Shown here piece by piece: positions 30,536 through 39,153 of a stretch of DNA of 64,000 bases. The DNA lies in the NCBI RefSeq assembly GCF_003173715.1, contig NZ_CP029550.1, positions 124,001 through 188,000 of the forward strand, given 5' to 3'. Below the pieces are notes generated by a model that did not search any database, was not told the origin of the DNA, and saw only the letters and a program-made list of their open reading frames with translations. Position 1 is the stretch's first letter; each line of letters begins with the position of its first letter. The DNA is from Methylobacterium durans. Lineage in GTDB: Bacteria; Pseudomonadota; Alphaproteobacteria; Rhizobiales; Beijerinckiaceae. Both the position numbers and the translations under genes were made by a program.

Positions 30536-32206
30536 ATGCAGATCAAGACCAAGATCCTCGGCTTCGTCGGAGCCTGCACGCTCGTCACCCTGGCGGGCGC
30601 TGCCGTCAGCGTCACCACATTGCACACGTTCAATGACGCAATCTCGGACGTGAAGCGCGCCTCGACGCACGCGCTCAACGGGGCGAACCTCAACCGGCTC
30701 GTCACCGAGGTGGTAGTGGAATCCCGCGGCATCTACGCCTCCGCCGACACGGCCGAGGCGAGGAAGTACGCGGAGGGTCTCCTGAAGAGCCTCGGCGCGA
30801 TGAACGCGCTCCTGAAGGACTGGGCGCCCCACGTCTCCGCCGCGGACCGTCCCGTCTTCGAGCAGATGCTGAAGGACGCCGCCGCCTTCACGAGCCTGCG
30901 CACCGAACTCGCCAAACGAGGCGTCGAGGTCTCGCCGAAGGCGGCCACGGAACTCGGCTTCAACGACGACAATCGTGCGAACCGCAAGGCTTTCCAGGCC
31001 GGGGTCGATTCCCTCGTCCAGAGAAGCCGCGCCCAGGTCGAGGCGATCGACAAGGCGACGGACGACCTCTACGCGGAGCGCCTGCGGCTCCTCCTCCTCA
31101 TCGCCATCGGCGGAGCTCTCGCCTGCGCGGCGCTCGGCGGCTTCGTCGGATACCGCCAGATCTCGCGGCCCCTCGGGGCGGTCTCGGCCGCCATCCGCCG
31201 GCTTGCCGAGGGCGATCACAACCTGCCGGCCGTCCATCCGAGCCGCGACGAGATCGGCGCGATCTGGCGCAGCATGCAGGTCTTCGCCGCCTCGATGCAG
31301 GAGAGTGCAGAGCTGCGGCACAATCAGGATCTCGCCAGCGTCGAGGCCGGCACGCGCAAGCGCTCCGAGATGAACGGCCTCGCTGACCGGTTCCAGGGCA
31401 GCGTCGGCGGCCTCGTCCGAAATCTCGCGGGCGCCGCCGCGGAGTTGGAGCATACCGCCCGCACCATGGCAGCCAATGCGGAGCAGACGAATCGCCAGTC
31501 GAGCGCCGTGATGGCTGCAGCGAACGAGACCTCGATGAACGTGCAGGCGGTCGCCACCGCCACCGAGGAATTGGCCGCCACGGCGAACGAGATCGGCATG
31601 CAGGTCACCCAGACCTCGCAGGCCGCCGCCGGTGCCGTCGAGAGCGCCCGCCGGACCAATGAGCGGGTGCAGATGCTCGCCCGCAGCGCCTCGAGCATCG
31701 GCGAGGTGGTGGCCCTGATCTCGAACATCGCCGGCCAGACGAACTTGCTGGCGCTGAACGCAACGATCGAGGCGGCCCGCGCCGGCGAGGCGGGACGCGG
31801 CTTCGCCGTCGTCGCCGCGGAGGTGAAGCAACTGGCCTCCCAGACCGCGCGCGCCACCGACGAGATCACAGCACAGATCGCCACCATCCAGGACGCCACC
31901 CGCGATACGGTCGGCGCCATCGGTGAGATCAGCGACACGATCGGCACCGTCCACCAGATCGCCCTCGGCGTCGCGGCCGCGGTGGAGGAGCAGCAGGTCG
32001 CCACCCAGGAGATCGCCCGCAGCGTCAACGACGCCGCCCGCGGCACCCAGGAAGTCACCGAGACGATGGCGCAGGTGCAGCGCGCCGCGCTCCAGGCGGG
32101 CACGGGCGCGACGCAGGTTCTCACCGCCGCGGGCGACCTGACCCGGCAATCCGAGAGCCTCGGCCGCGAGGTGGACGGCTTCGTAAGCGGCGTGCGCGCC
32201 GCCTGA
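30536..32206 (+). CDS. Methyl-accepting chemotaxis protein, 556 aa
   Basis: A membrane chemoreceptor. TM1 is at about 8-28 ('[18 protein letters not shown]'). A helical periplasmic sensor of ~155 residues follows, with no named domain seen but a four-helix-bundle look. TM2 is at about 182-204 ('[20 protein letters not shown]'), then a HAMP ('[19 protein letters not shown]'). The coiled-coil signalling domain has the conserved tip '[20 protein letters not shown]'. It ends without a CheR-binding pentapeptide. ATG 30536. The position between hslV and hslU is unusual. A strong hairpin after the stop suggests a separate transcript end. Confidence 0.93.
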   Translation: MQIKTKILGFVGACTLVTLAGAAVSVTTLHTFNDAISDVKRASTHALNGANLNRLVTEVVVESRGIYASADTAEARKYAEGLLKSLGAMNALLKDWAPHVSAADRPVFEQMLKDAAAFTSLRTELAKRGVEVSPKAATELGFNDDNRANRKAFQAGVDSLVQRSRAQVEAIDKATDDLYAERLRLLLLIAIGGALACAALGGFVGYRQISRPLGAVSAAIRRLAEGDHNLPAVHPSRDEIGAIWRSMQVFAASMQESAELRHNQDLASVEAGTRKRSEMNGLADRFQGSVGGLVRNLAGAAAELEHTARTMAANAEQTNRQSSAVMAAANETSMNVQAVATATEELAATANEIGMQVTQTSQAAAGAVESARRTNERVQMLARSASSIGEVVALISNIAGQTNLLALNATIEAARAGEAGRGFAVVAAEVKQLASQTARATDEITAQIATIQDATRDTVGAIGEISDTIGTVHQIALGVAAAVEEQQVATQEIARSVNDAARGTQEVTETMAQVQRAALQAGTGATQVLTAAGDLTRQSESLGREVDGFVSGVRAA

Positions 32207-32229
32207 CGGACGTCGATCCCGGGCGAAAA

Positions 32230-32260
32230 GCGAGGCTGCGCCTTCCGGGCGCGGCCTCGC
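32230..32260 (+). terminator. Stem-loop after the chemoreceptor gene
   Basis: GCGAGGCTGCGCC and GGCGCGGCCTCGC pair over 13 bp (one G-T) with loop TTCCG, 24 bp past the stop. No T-run follows, so termination is uncertain. Confidence 0.55.
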
Positions 32261-32381
32261 ACGCCTAAATCCCCGGCATGAGCGCTGCTTCGCCCCTCCG
32301 ACCGGCTTCGGGTGCGACGCGGCGCAGGGGTTTGCCGGGCGGACGTTTCGGACTCCGGCTGCCGCATCCGATTGGAGCCCG

Positions 32382-33695
32382 ATGACCACCTTCTCTCCCC
32401 GCGAGATCGTCTCCGAACTCGACCGCTTCATCGTCGGCCAGCATGACGCCAAGCGCGCGGTCGCCATCGCCCTGCGCAACCGCTGGCGGCGCCAGCAACT
32501 GAAGGGCCCGCTGCGCGAGGAGGTCGCGCCCAAGAACATCCTGATGATCGGACCGACCGGCTGCGGCAAGACCGAGATCGCCCGCCGCCTCGCCCGGCTC
32601 GCGGGCGCCCCCTTCCTCAAGGTGGAGGCCACGAAGTTCACGGAAGTCGGCTATGTCGGGCGGGACGTCGAGCAGATCGTGCGCGACCTCGTCGAAGTCG
32701 GCATCGGGCTGCGGCGCGAGGAGAAGCGCCGCGAGGTGAAGGCCAAGGCGGAGGCGGCGGCCGAGAACCGCATCCTCGACGCTCTCGTCGGACCGACCGC
32801 CAGCCAGGCGACCCGCGACAGCTTCCGCAAGAAGCTCCGCAACAGCGACCTCGACGACAAGGAGGTCGAGCTTGAGCTCGCCTCCGGTGCGCCGGCCGGA
32901 TTGCCGATGTTCGAGATCCCGGGCGTGCCCGGCGCCTCGATGGGGGCGATCAACCTCGGGGACATGCTGGGCAAGGCGCTCGGCGGCGCGAAGGGGAAGC
33001 CGCGCCGCATCACCGTGCGCGACGCCTACGCGCCGTTGCTCGCCGAGGAATCCGACAAGCTCGTCGACAACGATGCCCTGATCCAGGAGGCGGTTCGCGA
33101 GGTCGAGGACAACGGCATCGTCTTCCTCGACGAGATCGACAAGATCTGTGCCCGCGAGAGCCGGTCGGGCGCCGACGTCTCCCGCGAGGGCGTGCAGCGC
33201 GACCTGCTGCCGCTCATCGAGGGCACGACGGTGGCCACCAAGCACGGGCCGGTGAAGACCGACCACGTCCTGTTCATCGCGTCCGGCGCCTTCCACGTTT
33301 CGAAGCCCGCCGACCTCCTGCCCGAGCTGCAGGGGCGCTTGCCGATCCGCGTGGAGCTGAACCCGCTGACGGTGGACGATTTCCGGCAGATCCTCACCGC
33401 GACCGAGGCGAGCCTGATCAAGCAGACGGTCGCGCTTATGGAGACGGAGGGTGTCACCCTCGCCTTCACGGAGGACGCGGTCGACGCTCTGGCCCGCGTC
33501 GCGGTCGAGGTGAATTCCTCGGTCGAGAACATCGGCGCCCGTCGGCTGCAAACCGTGCTGGAGCGCGTGATCGACGACATCTCCTTCACGGCGACTGATC
33601 GCGCGGGCGAGACGATCACGATCGATGCAGCCTACGTGCGCGACCGCGTCGAGAGCCTGGCGGCGAACGCGGATCTCAGCCGGTTCATCCTCTGA
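32382..33695 (+). CDS. hslU: HslU ATPase subunit of HslUV, 437 aa
   Basis: The AAA+ unfoldase that feeds HslV. Walker A is '[19 protein letters not shown]', the pore loop lies in '[18 protein letters not shown]' (GYVG), and Walker B is '[11 protein letters not shown]'. The inserted I-domain (about 110-240) and sensor '[15 protein letters not shown]' are present. The C-terminus 'DLSRFIL' inserts into HslV. ATG 32382 has GGAG upstream. It is separated from hslV by a chemoreceptor gene, and is convergent with a second chemoreceptor. Confidence 0.97.
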   Translation: MTTFSPREIVSELDRFIVGQHDAKRAVAIALRNRWRRQQLKGPLREEVAPKNILMIGPTGCGKTEIARRLARLAGAPFLKVEATKFTEVGYVGRDVEQIVRDLVEVGIGLRREEKRREVKAKAEAAAENRILDALVGPTASQATRDSFRKKLRNSDLDDKEVELELASGAPAGLPMFEIPGVPGASMGAINLGDMLGKALGGAKGKPRRITVRDAYAPLLAEESDKLVDNDALIQEAVREVEDNGIVFLDEIDKICARESRSGADVSREGVQRDLLPLIEGTTVATKHGPVKTDHVLFIASGAFHVSKPADLLPELQGRLPIRVELNPLTVDDFRQILTATEASLIKQTVALMETEGVTLAFTEDAVDALARVAVEVNSSVENIGARRLQTVLERVIDDISFTATDRAGETITIDAAYVRDRVESLAANADLSRFIL

Positions 33696-33726
33696 ATTCG
33701 CGTCGCGGCCCTTCAGGGGCGCGAGG

Positions 33727-33761
33727 GCGCCTCTCCTCTCCGCATGAGGAAGGAGAGGCGC
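33727..33761. terminator. Bidirectional terminator between hslU and the second chemoreceptor
   Basis: GCGCCTCTCCT and AGGAGAGGCGC form a perfect 11-bp stem, extended inside by CTC/GAG. It lies between two convergent genes, 31 bp from the hslU stop and 7 bp from the other. Only short T-tracts flank it. Confidence 0.65.
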
Positions 33762-33768
33762 GTTCCGT

Positions 33769-35469
33769 TCAGGCCGCCACCGCCTTGAGGAAGCGGCCGA
33801 TCTCGGCCTCGAGCCCCGTAGCCACGTCCTCTACCGACGAGGCGGCCGATTCCACCGTCGAGGCCATCTCGGACGTGCGCTGTGCTGCGTTCGAGACGGT
33901 GCCGAGGTCGCGGGCGATGGCGACGCTGGTCTGGGCGGTCTCGCCGACGTTGCGGGAGATCTCGTCGGTGGCGGCGCCCTGCGCGGCGACCGCGCCCGAG
34001 ATGTCGGCCGTGGTGGCGCTGATGCAGCCCATCCGGCTCGTCATCCGGCCGATCGCGTCGACGGCGACGCCGGTCGCACCCTGAACCCGCGCGACCTGGG
34101 CCGCGATCTCGTCGGTGGCCCGCGCCGTCTGTCCGGCGAGCTCCTTGACCTCGGCGGCGACCACCGCGAAGCCGCGGCCCGCCTCTCCGGCCCGCGCCGC
34201 CTCGATCGTGGCGTTGAGCGCCAGAAGATTCGTCTGCTCGGCCACGGCCCGGATCAGGCCGACCACGTCGCCGATGCGCTGGGCCGAGGCTGCGAGGTCG
34301 CCGACCTGCGCGTTCATCGATTCCGCCTCGCCGAGAGCGCCATCGACCTCGCCCTTCGCCCGCTCGATCCGGGCCTGGATCTCGGCGATCGAGGCCGCGA
34401 GCTGTTCGGCTGCGCTCGCCACGGTCTGGACGTTGGCGGATGTCTCCCGCGAGCCGGCAGAGGCGCCGTCGATCGCCGCGTTGGCCTCGGCCGAGACGGC
34501 GCTCATCGCCGCCGCGCGCTCGCGCATCTCGCCGGTGCGCGCGTTGAAGGTCGCGATCGATTGCTGCACGCGTACGCGGAACCGCTCGACCTCGCCGTCG
34601 AGAAGCTCCCGGCGCTGCCGCTCGCCCTCGCCTGCCATGCGCTGATCCGACTCGAGGCTGCGGGCGCGACGGCTCGTGTCGCGCAGGGTGCCGAGCGCGC
34701 GCGCCACGGCGCCGATCTCGTCCCGGCGCGCCTGCGAGGGGATCGGCCTGTCGAGGTCGCCCTCGGCAAGGCGCGTCGTGCGCGCGGCGATCTCGTTGAG
34801 AGGACGGAACATCCTGACTGCGATGGGGATCATGACGAGGCAGGCGAGGACGGCCACGGCGAGGCTGAGCAGCGCCATCGTCCACATCGTGGCCGCGTAA
34901 TCCGCGTGGTACCGCTCCAGGGGGATGCCAATGTAGAGGATGCCGTTGACGGTGCCCGCCCTGTCGAAGGTCGGATGGTAAAGAGTGTAGAAGGGGCGCC
35001 CGAACAATGTGACGGTGCCCGAATAGGCCCGGCCGGCCCGGATCGCGCCCTGGGCCGGGTGGTCGGCCGCCAGAGCGGTGCCGACGGCGCGCTCGCCGTT
35101 CTCCTTCTTCACGTTGGTGATGCGGCGCAGGTAGCGGTCGCTGCCAGCCTCGCTGGCGAAGACCGTGGCGTTGCCGCCGATGAAGGCGGTGACGTCGTCG
35201 ACGATCGTGAGATCGCTCAGGCTCCCGAGATCGGGCGCCACGACGCGCTCGACCCGTGAGCCGTCGAGGCCGACTGAGGCGCCTGCGACCTTGCCGGCGA
35301 AGACGAGCGAGAGCGTCCTCAGATGGGTTTCAGCCTCTTCACGCTGCTTGTCTTCGATCTGCGACCAGATCTGATGGCTCGCAGCAGCGAGGAGGATACC
35401 GACCGTCAAGACGATCGCCGCACCGGCTAGGAGGATGATCTTGGTCGTGAGGCTGCTAAACCTATGCAT
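33769..35469 (-). CDS. Methyl-accepting chemotaxis protein with a Cache-type sensor, 566 aa
   Basis: A chemoreceptor with TM1 at about 9-30 ('[20 protein letters not shown]'). The ~155-residue periplasmic part looks like a Cache3-Cache2 sensor ('[20 protein letters not shown]', '[20 protein letters not shown]'). TM2 lies near 190-212, a HAMP follows ('[19 protein letters not shown]'), and the signalling tip is '[20 protein letters not shown]'. Similar receptors bind small carboxylates or amines; the ligand is unknown. The start is uncertain: ATG 35469 gives a TM near the N-terminus, ATG 35493 adds eight residues. Confidence 0.92.
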   Translation of the reverse strand: MHRFSSLTTKIILLAGAAIVLTVGILLAAASHQIWSQIEDKQREEAETHLRTLSLVFAGKVAGASVGLDGSRVERVVAPDLGSLSDLTIVDDVTAFIGGNATVFASEAGSDRYLRRITNVKKENGERAVGTALAADHPAQGAIRAGRAYSGTVTLFGRPFYTLYHPTFDRAGTVNGILYIGIPLERYHADYAATMWTMALLSLAVAVLACLVMIPIAVRMFRPLNEIAARTTRLAEGDLDRPIPSQARRDEIGAVARALGTLRDTSRRARSLESDQRMAGEGERQRRELLDGEVERFRVRVQQSIATFNARTGEMRERAAAMSAVSAEANAAIDGASAGSRETSANVQTVASAAEQLAASIAEIQARIERAKGEVDGALGEAESMNAQVGDLAASAQRIGDVVGLIRAVAEQTNLLALNATIEAARAGEAGRGFAVVAAEVKELAGQTARATDEIAAQVARVQGATGVAVDAIGRMTSRMGCISATTADISGAVAAQGAATDEISRNVGETAQTSVAIARDLGTVSNAAQRTSEMASTVESAASSVEDVATGLEAEIGRFLKAVAA

Positions 35470-35543
35470 GGAAATCGTTCGCTCGATCGGCATCTGCTCT
35501 GCTTGGAGCGAACATCTTGGCACGGGTGTCTTAGCGTCTCGTT

Positions 35544-36641
35544 TCAATCGGTACGGTTCCGCGCGATCGATCCTGATCGCTCAGGCTGCCCAGACCTGCC
35601 CGGGACGGAGGGGAGAAAGCTGTCGGCCGGGCGCCCGGCCGCCTCGAGCGCGCGTTCCAGGGCCTCGAGCGGCCGCTCGACGCCCTCGTCGGTGAGGCGG
35701 AAGGTGCCCCAGTGATGGCCGAGCGCCTGCTCGGCGCCGAGCAGCCGCACCGCCTCGACCGCGTCCTCGGGGTTCATGTGCTGCGGCTGCATGAACCAGC
35801 GCGGCTCGTAGGCCCCGATCGGCAGCGTCGCGAGGCGGGGCGCACCGAAGCGGTCGCGCAGCGAGCGAAAGACGTTGCCGTCGCCGAGCCCGCTGTCGCC
35901 AACATGGACGTGGACGCCGTGCGGTCCCGTGATCACGAAGGCGCACCAGAGCGCCATACGCCGGTCGTTCAAGCCCCGGGCGGACCAATGGTTGGCCGGC
36001 ACGAGGTGGACCGCGAGCCCGGCGCCGAGATCGACGCTCTCGCCCCAGTCCCGCGGCTCGACATGCATGGTCTCGTCGTAGGAGCGCAGAATCGCGTCGT
36101 TGCCGAGGGGCGCCACGATCAAGGGCTGATGCGCCTGCCAGAGGCGTGCGACGGTTGGCCCGTCGAGATGGTCGTAGTGGTTGTGGGTGATCAGCACCGC
36201 ATCGATCGGCGGCAGATCAGCAAACGCGACCCCCGGTGGATTGACGCGCTTCGGCCCCGCGAACCGAACCGGGCTCGCGCGCTTGGCGTAGACCGGATCG
36301 ACCAGGATGTTGCGGCCGGCGACCTGGAACAGGTAGCTCGCGTGGCCGATGAGCACGACACGGAGCGTCTCGGAGCGTTCGGGCGGCCTGTCGGCCGGAA
36401 ACGGACTCGGGAAGCTTGCGGGCCAGGGCTCGCCCTGGCGCGCGAGCTGCCAGCGGATCACCTCGGCGAGATCCTTGTCGGCGGCCTGATCCGGGCTGTG
36501 GAAGCGCACCCCGTCGAAATGGTCGCTCTTCGGACCCTGGTAATAGGGATTGCGGCTGCGCCGGTGCGCGGCATACCCGACGCCGCCCAGCGTCATCACG
36601 GTGGCGGCGCTGGCGGCCGCGAGGAGGCTTCGCCGTTTCAT
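35544..36641 (-). CDS. MBL-fold metallo-hydrolase (NAPE-PLD/UlaG-like), 365 aa
   Basis: A metallo-beta-lactamase-fold hydrolase. The metal site is '[18 protein letters not shown]' (HxHxDH), with later ligands in '[10 protein letters not shown]' , 'VGDSG' and '[10 protein letters not shown]'. The N-terminus '[20 protein letters not shown]' looks like a Tat or Sec signal, so it should be periplasmic or membrane-anchored. The layout resembles N-acyl-phosphatidylethanolamine phospholipase D-like proteins (romA group). ATG 36641. The substrate is not known. A lone gene between a chemoreceptor and a Rieske oxygenase, all on the minus strand. Confidence 0.9.
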   Translation of the reverse strand: MKRRSLLAAASAATVMTLGGVGYAAHRRSRNPYYQGPKSDHFDGVRFHSPDQAADKDLAEVIRWQLARQGEPWPASFPSPFPADRPPERSETLRVVLIGHASYLFQVAGRNILVDPVYAKRASPVRFAGPKRVNPPGVAFADLPPIDAVLITHNHYDHLDGPTVARLWQAHQPLIVAPLGNDAILRSYDETMHVEPRDWGESVDLGAGLAVHLVPANHWSARGLNDRRMALWCAFVITGPHGVHVHVGDSGLGDGNVFRSLRDRFGAPRLATLPIGAYEPRWFMQPQHMNPEDAVEAVRLLGAEQALGHHWGTFRLTDEGVERPLEALERALEAAGRPADSFLPSVPGRSGQPERSGSIARNRTD

Positions 36642-36709
36642 CGACGGGGAGATGGCTTGGCCCGTGATCCCGTCAAGGCGTCATGTCTCCGTGCCGCACG
36701 CACCGCGCC

Positions 36710-37807
36710 TCAGGAGCGCCAGCGCAGCTCCTGCGACTGGAGCGGATTCGCGAAAGCGCGGCTCTCGCGCGCCGCCTGCAGCGCCTCGCGCTTGAGGCGG
36801 AAATACCATTGCGAGGGCAGATCGCCCTGCCCGAACAGCACCATGGTGGGCTTGCGGTCGAGGCCCGCCTGCGCGTGCTGCAGAACCTGCTGGTCCTGGG
36901 TGAGGAACTGGCGCATCAGCAGCTTGGCGACGGGCTGCAAGGGCTTGAGGGCCGGCACGCTGAAATAGAGGGCGTTCGTCAGCAGGGTCCGGTTCTGGGT
37001 CATCGGCGTCGCGAACGTGTAGTTCGCCACCCGCTTCGAGCCGGCCCTGATCCGTTCCAGGCGGACCCCGGGGAGCCGGAACTCGATCTCAACGTCGGGC
37101 ACGCCGCCGAGCAGCCGGTAGACCGGCGAGCTCTTGCTGGTGGCGTGGCTCGTCATGGTGAAGCCGTGCGGCGTCGGTCGGAAGGATTTCACCTTCTCGC
37201 GCAGTTCCTTCGAGGGGCGGAACCACCAGGAATCGTGCACGAAGGCGACGTGGCCCGGATCGACGAGGCTGAGCGTCGTGAGGTCGAACGAAGCCTCGAC
37301 CTCCAGCGCCACCACGACGCAGCCCGCGGGCTCGAAGTCGAGCTCGGGCACGGCTGGCACGTCGCTCCCTGAAGCCCCGAGATGCGGGTTGACCCAGACG
37401 AAGCCCGCGCTCTCCCGGACGGGAAAGCGCTGCACGGCGATGCGCGAGAGGTCGGCAGCGTCCGAGGCGGAGAGCGTCGGCACGTCGCGGCAGCGCCCGT
37501 CCGTGCCGAAGCGCCAGCCGTGGAACGGGCAGGTCAGCGCATCGCCGTCGAAGCGGCCCTTCGAGAGCGCCATGCCCCGGTGGGGGCAGCGGTCGCGCAG
37601 GGCGAAGGGCGCGCCCTCCCCGTCGCGGCCCATCACGATCAGCTCGCCGTTCAGTTGCACCGAGCGGAGCGTCCCGGCTTTCAGCGCTTCCGCGCGGCCG
37701 ACGCAGTACCACGCGTCCGGCAGCGGCTGGCGCATGGCGTCCGGATCGAGGGCGGCCTCGTCGGCAGGTGCTGCTTGGCGCAGGGTCTGGAGGGGAGCGT
37801 TCGACAC
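36710..37807 (-). CDS. Rieske non-heme iron oxygenase, alpha-subunit type, 365 aa
   Basis: An aromatic-ring or O-demethylating oxygenase of the VanA-like group. The Rieske ligands are 'CPHRGMALSKG' and 'CPFHGWRFGTDGR'. The catalytic domain has the mononuclear iron region 'LVDPGHVAFVHDSWWF', although the canonical D-x-x-H-x-x-x-x-H is only partly matched. GTG 37807 gives 'SNAPLQTLRQAAPADEAALD'. The reductase partner is not encoded nearby. The substrate is unknown. It is divergent from the small transcript at 37.9 kb. Confidence 0.87.
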   Translation of the reverse strand: MSNAPLQTLRQAAPADEAALDPDAMRQPLPDAWYCVGRAEALKAGTLRSVQLNGELIVMGRDGEGAPFALRDRCPHRGMALSKGRFDGDALTCPFHGWRFGTDGRCRDVPTLSASDAADLSRIAVQRFPVRESAGFVWVNPHLGASGSDVPAVPELDFEPAGCVVVALEVEASFDLTTLSLVDPGHVAFVHDSWWFRPSKELREKVKSFRPTPHGFTMTSHATSKSSPVYRLLGGVPDVEIEFRLPGVRLERIRAGSKRVANYTFATPMTQNRTLLTNALYFSVPALKPLQPVAKLLMRQFLTQDQQVLQHAQAGLDRKPTMVLFGQGDLPSQWYFRLKREALQAARESRAFANPLQSQELRWRS

Positions 37808-37932
37808 GAGGGACCGCGAGCTTCGGGCTTCCGGCCGTCGAAGCGGCCCGAAAGGGGCCGCCCTCTTTAATCGTCCCCGCCAGTGCTGGCCAGCGCCGGT
37901 CCGGCAGCGGCGAGAGGGCGCAGGCGGGGGCC

Positions 37933-37961
37933 TTCACATCGCCCGTGCGGTTTCCTACCTT
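37933..37961 (+). promoter_or_regulatory. Sigma-70-type promoter of the micro-ORF transcript
   Basis: TTCACA (37933-37938), a 17-nt spacer and TACCTT (37956-37961) form a well-spaced -35/-10 pair. Transcription would begin near 37968, about 28 nt before the GTG of the micro-ORF. The rest of the 362-bp gap between the Rieske oxygenase and the coiled-coil gene (37808-37932, 38068-38117, 38151-38169) shows nothing else. Confidence 0.55.
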
Positions 37962-37995
37962 GGGGCTCCCACAACTAACGAAAGGAGGTGATCCA

Positions 37996-38067
37996 GTGTC
38001 TCATTGTCATCAGCCGCGGTCGTCGGCTCTCCGGACCTGGACCGTCGCCTCCGGCGCTTTCGCGTAA
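37996..38067 (+). CDS. 23-codon micro-ORF behind a perfect 16S-complementary leader
   Basis: The GTG at 37996 opens a 23-codon frame: VSHCHQPRSS, then ALRTWTVASGAFA, ending in TAA. Directly before it, AAAGGAGGTGATCCAG (37981-37996) is exactly complementary to the last 16 nt of typical bacterial 16S rRNA (CTGGATCACCTCCTTT). The AGGAGG core is at the ideal 7-nt spacing. Promoter-like elements lie 35 nt upstream and a strong terminator 50 nt downstream, so this looks like its own short transcript and not a leader of a larger gene. The peptide has a Cys-His-rich start (SHCHQ) and no membrane segment. It may be a microprotein, or the RNA may act through its ribosome-binding stretch. I know no named family for it. 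Confidence 0.55.
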   Translation: MSHCHQPRSSALRTWTVASGAFA

Positions 38068-38117
38068 AGCGTTCCGAGACGCGAGACAGTTTCGGCCGGA
38101 CCGCGGTTCGGCAATGG

Positions 38118-38150
38118 AAGGGCCGCCCTCTCGGGCGGCCCTTCGGCTTT
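38118..38150 (+). terminator. Strong terminator of the micro-ORF transcript
   Basis: AAGGGCCGCCC and GGGCGGCCCTT form a perfect 11-bp stem with a TCTC loop, followed by CGGCTTTTCG on the plus strand. Being symmetrical, it may also end the opposing coiled-coil gene transcript. Confidence 0.8.
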
Positions 38151-38169
38151 TCGAATTTGGGTCGGAGGC

Positions 38170-38646
38170 TCAGCGCTTCTGGAAGAGCGGCTGCGCCAGC
38201 GCCTCGGCCCGCGCCCGCCAGAGATCACGCTCCTCGCGCACGGCGTCGAGCGCGCTCATCTCCTCTTGGACGTGCTTGCGGAGATCCCGGATCTCCTGCG
38301 CGAGGATCGCCTGCAACTCGGCATAGCGATCCGCCTCGACCCGCAATTTCGCCTTGAGAATCAGGTTCTCGGCCATCAGCTCCGAGATGTCCTCGCCCTC
38401 GACCGCGTTGCGGACGGGCTCTGCGGGTGCGCGCTCGGCCTGGGCCGGCTTCGGCGGTACGAGGCGCGGCGCCCAGTTCGGCTGGGCCTCGGCGGCGCGG
38501 GGCGCCTCGGGGCGTGCGGCCCGCTCGGCCGACTTCTCCTGGGCGGGCGGCGTGTGGGCCTTCATCGCGGCGAGCCAGTCGCGCAAGGGGCCGGGAGCCG
38601 GGCGACCGCTCTCATGCGACGGGTACTGACGGGCGGGTTCCGACAT
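38170..38646 (-). CDS. Uncharacterised Pro/Ala-rich coiled-coil protein, 158 aa
   Basis: A soluble protein with a low-complexity Pro/Ala/Glu-rich N-terminal half. A predicted coiled coil follows from about residue 88 to the end ('ISELMAENLILKAKLRVEAD', 'EIRDLRKHVQEEMSALDAVR'). The ATG at 38646 (MSEPARQYPSHESG) is preferred over 38676. I recognise no family; similar short Leu/Glu-rich proteins occur in Methylobacterium. The upstream 266 bp to the next gene (38647-38912) are gene-free; TTGACT (38751-38756) on the plus strand could serve as a -35 box for the ffh operon. Confidence 0.7.
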   Translation of the reverse strand: MSEPARQYPSHESGRPAPGPLRDWLAAMKAHTPPAQEKSAERAARPEAPRAAEAQPNWAPRLVPPKPAQAERAPAEPVRNAVEGEDISELMAENLILKAKLRVEADRYAELQAILAQEIRDLRKHVQEEMSALDAVREERDLWRARAEALAQPLFQKR

Positions 38647-38912
38647 CGGCGGGCGTCCTTGCGATCTCGTGCCCATCCGACCAGATCATGCTTAAGGAAG
38701 CGTAAAGCTTAACGTAGCCTTCCCGATCCGATCCGGGAATTTGACTTTTCGGGCATGCCCGCCTAAGGCCCGCGTTCCAATCCGACGCATCGACGTCAAC
38801 CTGAACGCCGACCGGTCCACGAGGCCGGAGGTCAACGCCCGACAGCGCGTCCGCGCCCTCGGGCGTGTTCTGCGTTGGCAGAAAGCGCGTCCTGCCCCGG
38901 TGTGCCCAAGCC

Positions 38913-39134
38913 ATGACGCCAGCACGCGAGACCCCCCTTCGCATCGAGGATGCGATCAACGAGACCTGCCCGTGGTCCGGCAAGCCGGTCGCGGCGGATT
39001 CGTTGACGCTCTACAACGGCGCGGTCGTTGGGTTCTGCAATCCCGAGTGCCGGGACAAATTCGCCCGCGCGCTGCAGAGCTTCGAGGCCGCCCTCCAGGC
39101 GCGCCGCGTCGAGAAGGCGGGCCTCCACCAGTGA
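38913..39134 (+). CDS. Small YHS-like metal-binding protein upstream of ffh, 73 aa
   Basis: A 73-residue protein with 'NETCPWSGKPVAADSLTLYN' and 'GAVVGFCNPECRDKFARAL'. The Cys pairs (CPxSG and CNPEC) look like a zinc or iron knuckle of the YHS/TRASH kind, but shorter. ATG 38913 is chosen; the frame upstream lacks similarity. The stop lies 19 bp before ffh, so the two are likely cotranscribed. A link between this little protein and the SRP pathway is not known to me; relatives in Hyphomicrobiales are usually called hypothetical or, doubtfully, glutathione-related. Confidence 0.75.
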   Translation: MTPARETPLRIEDAINETCPWSGKPVAADSLTLYNGAVVGFCNPECRDKFARALQSFEAALQARRVEKAGLHQ

Positions 39135-39153
39135 CCCACGGAATCGCCTGACC

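Noticed and set aside
37981..37996. Fragment of a 16S rRNA gene end
   Set aside because: Only 16 nt match, the flanking bases diverge at once from 16S (TGTCTC instead of CCGCAG), and there is a promoter, a start codon and a terminator around it.
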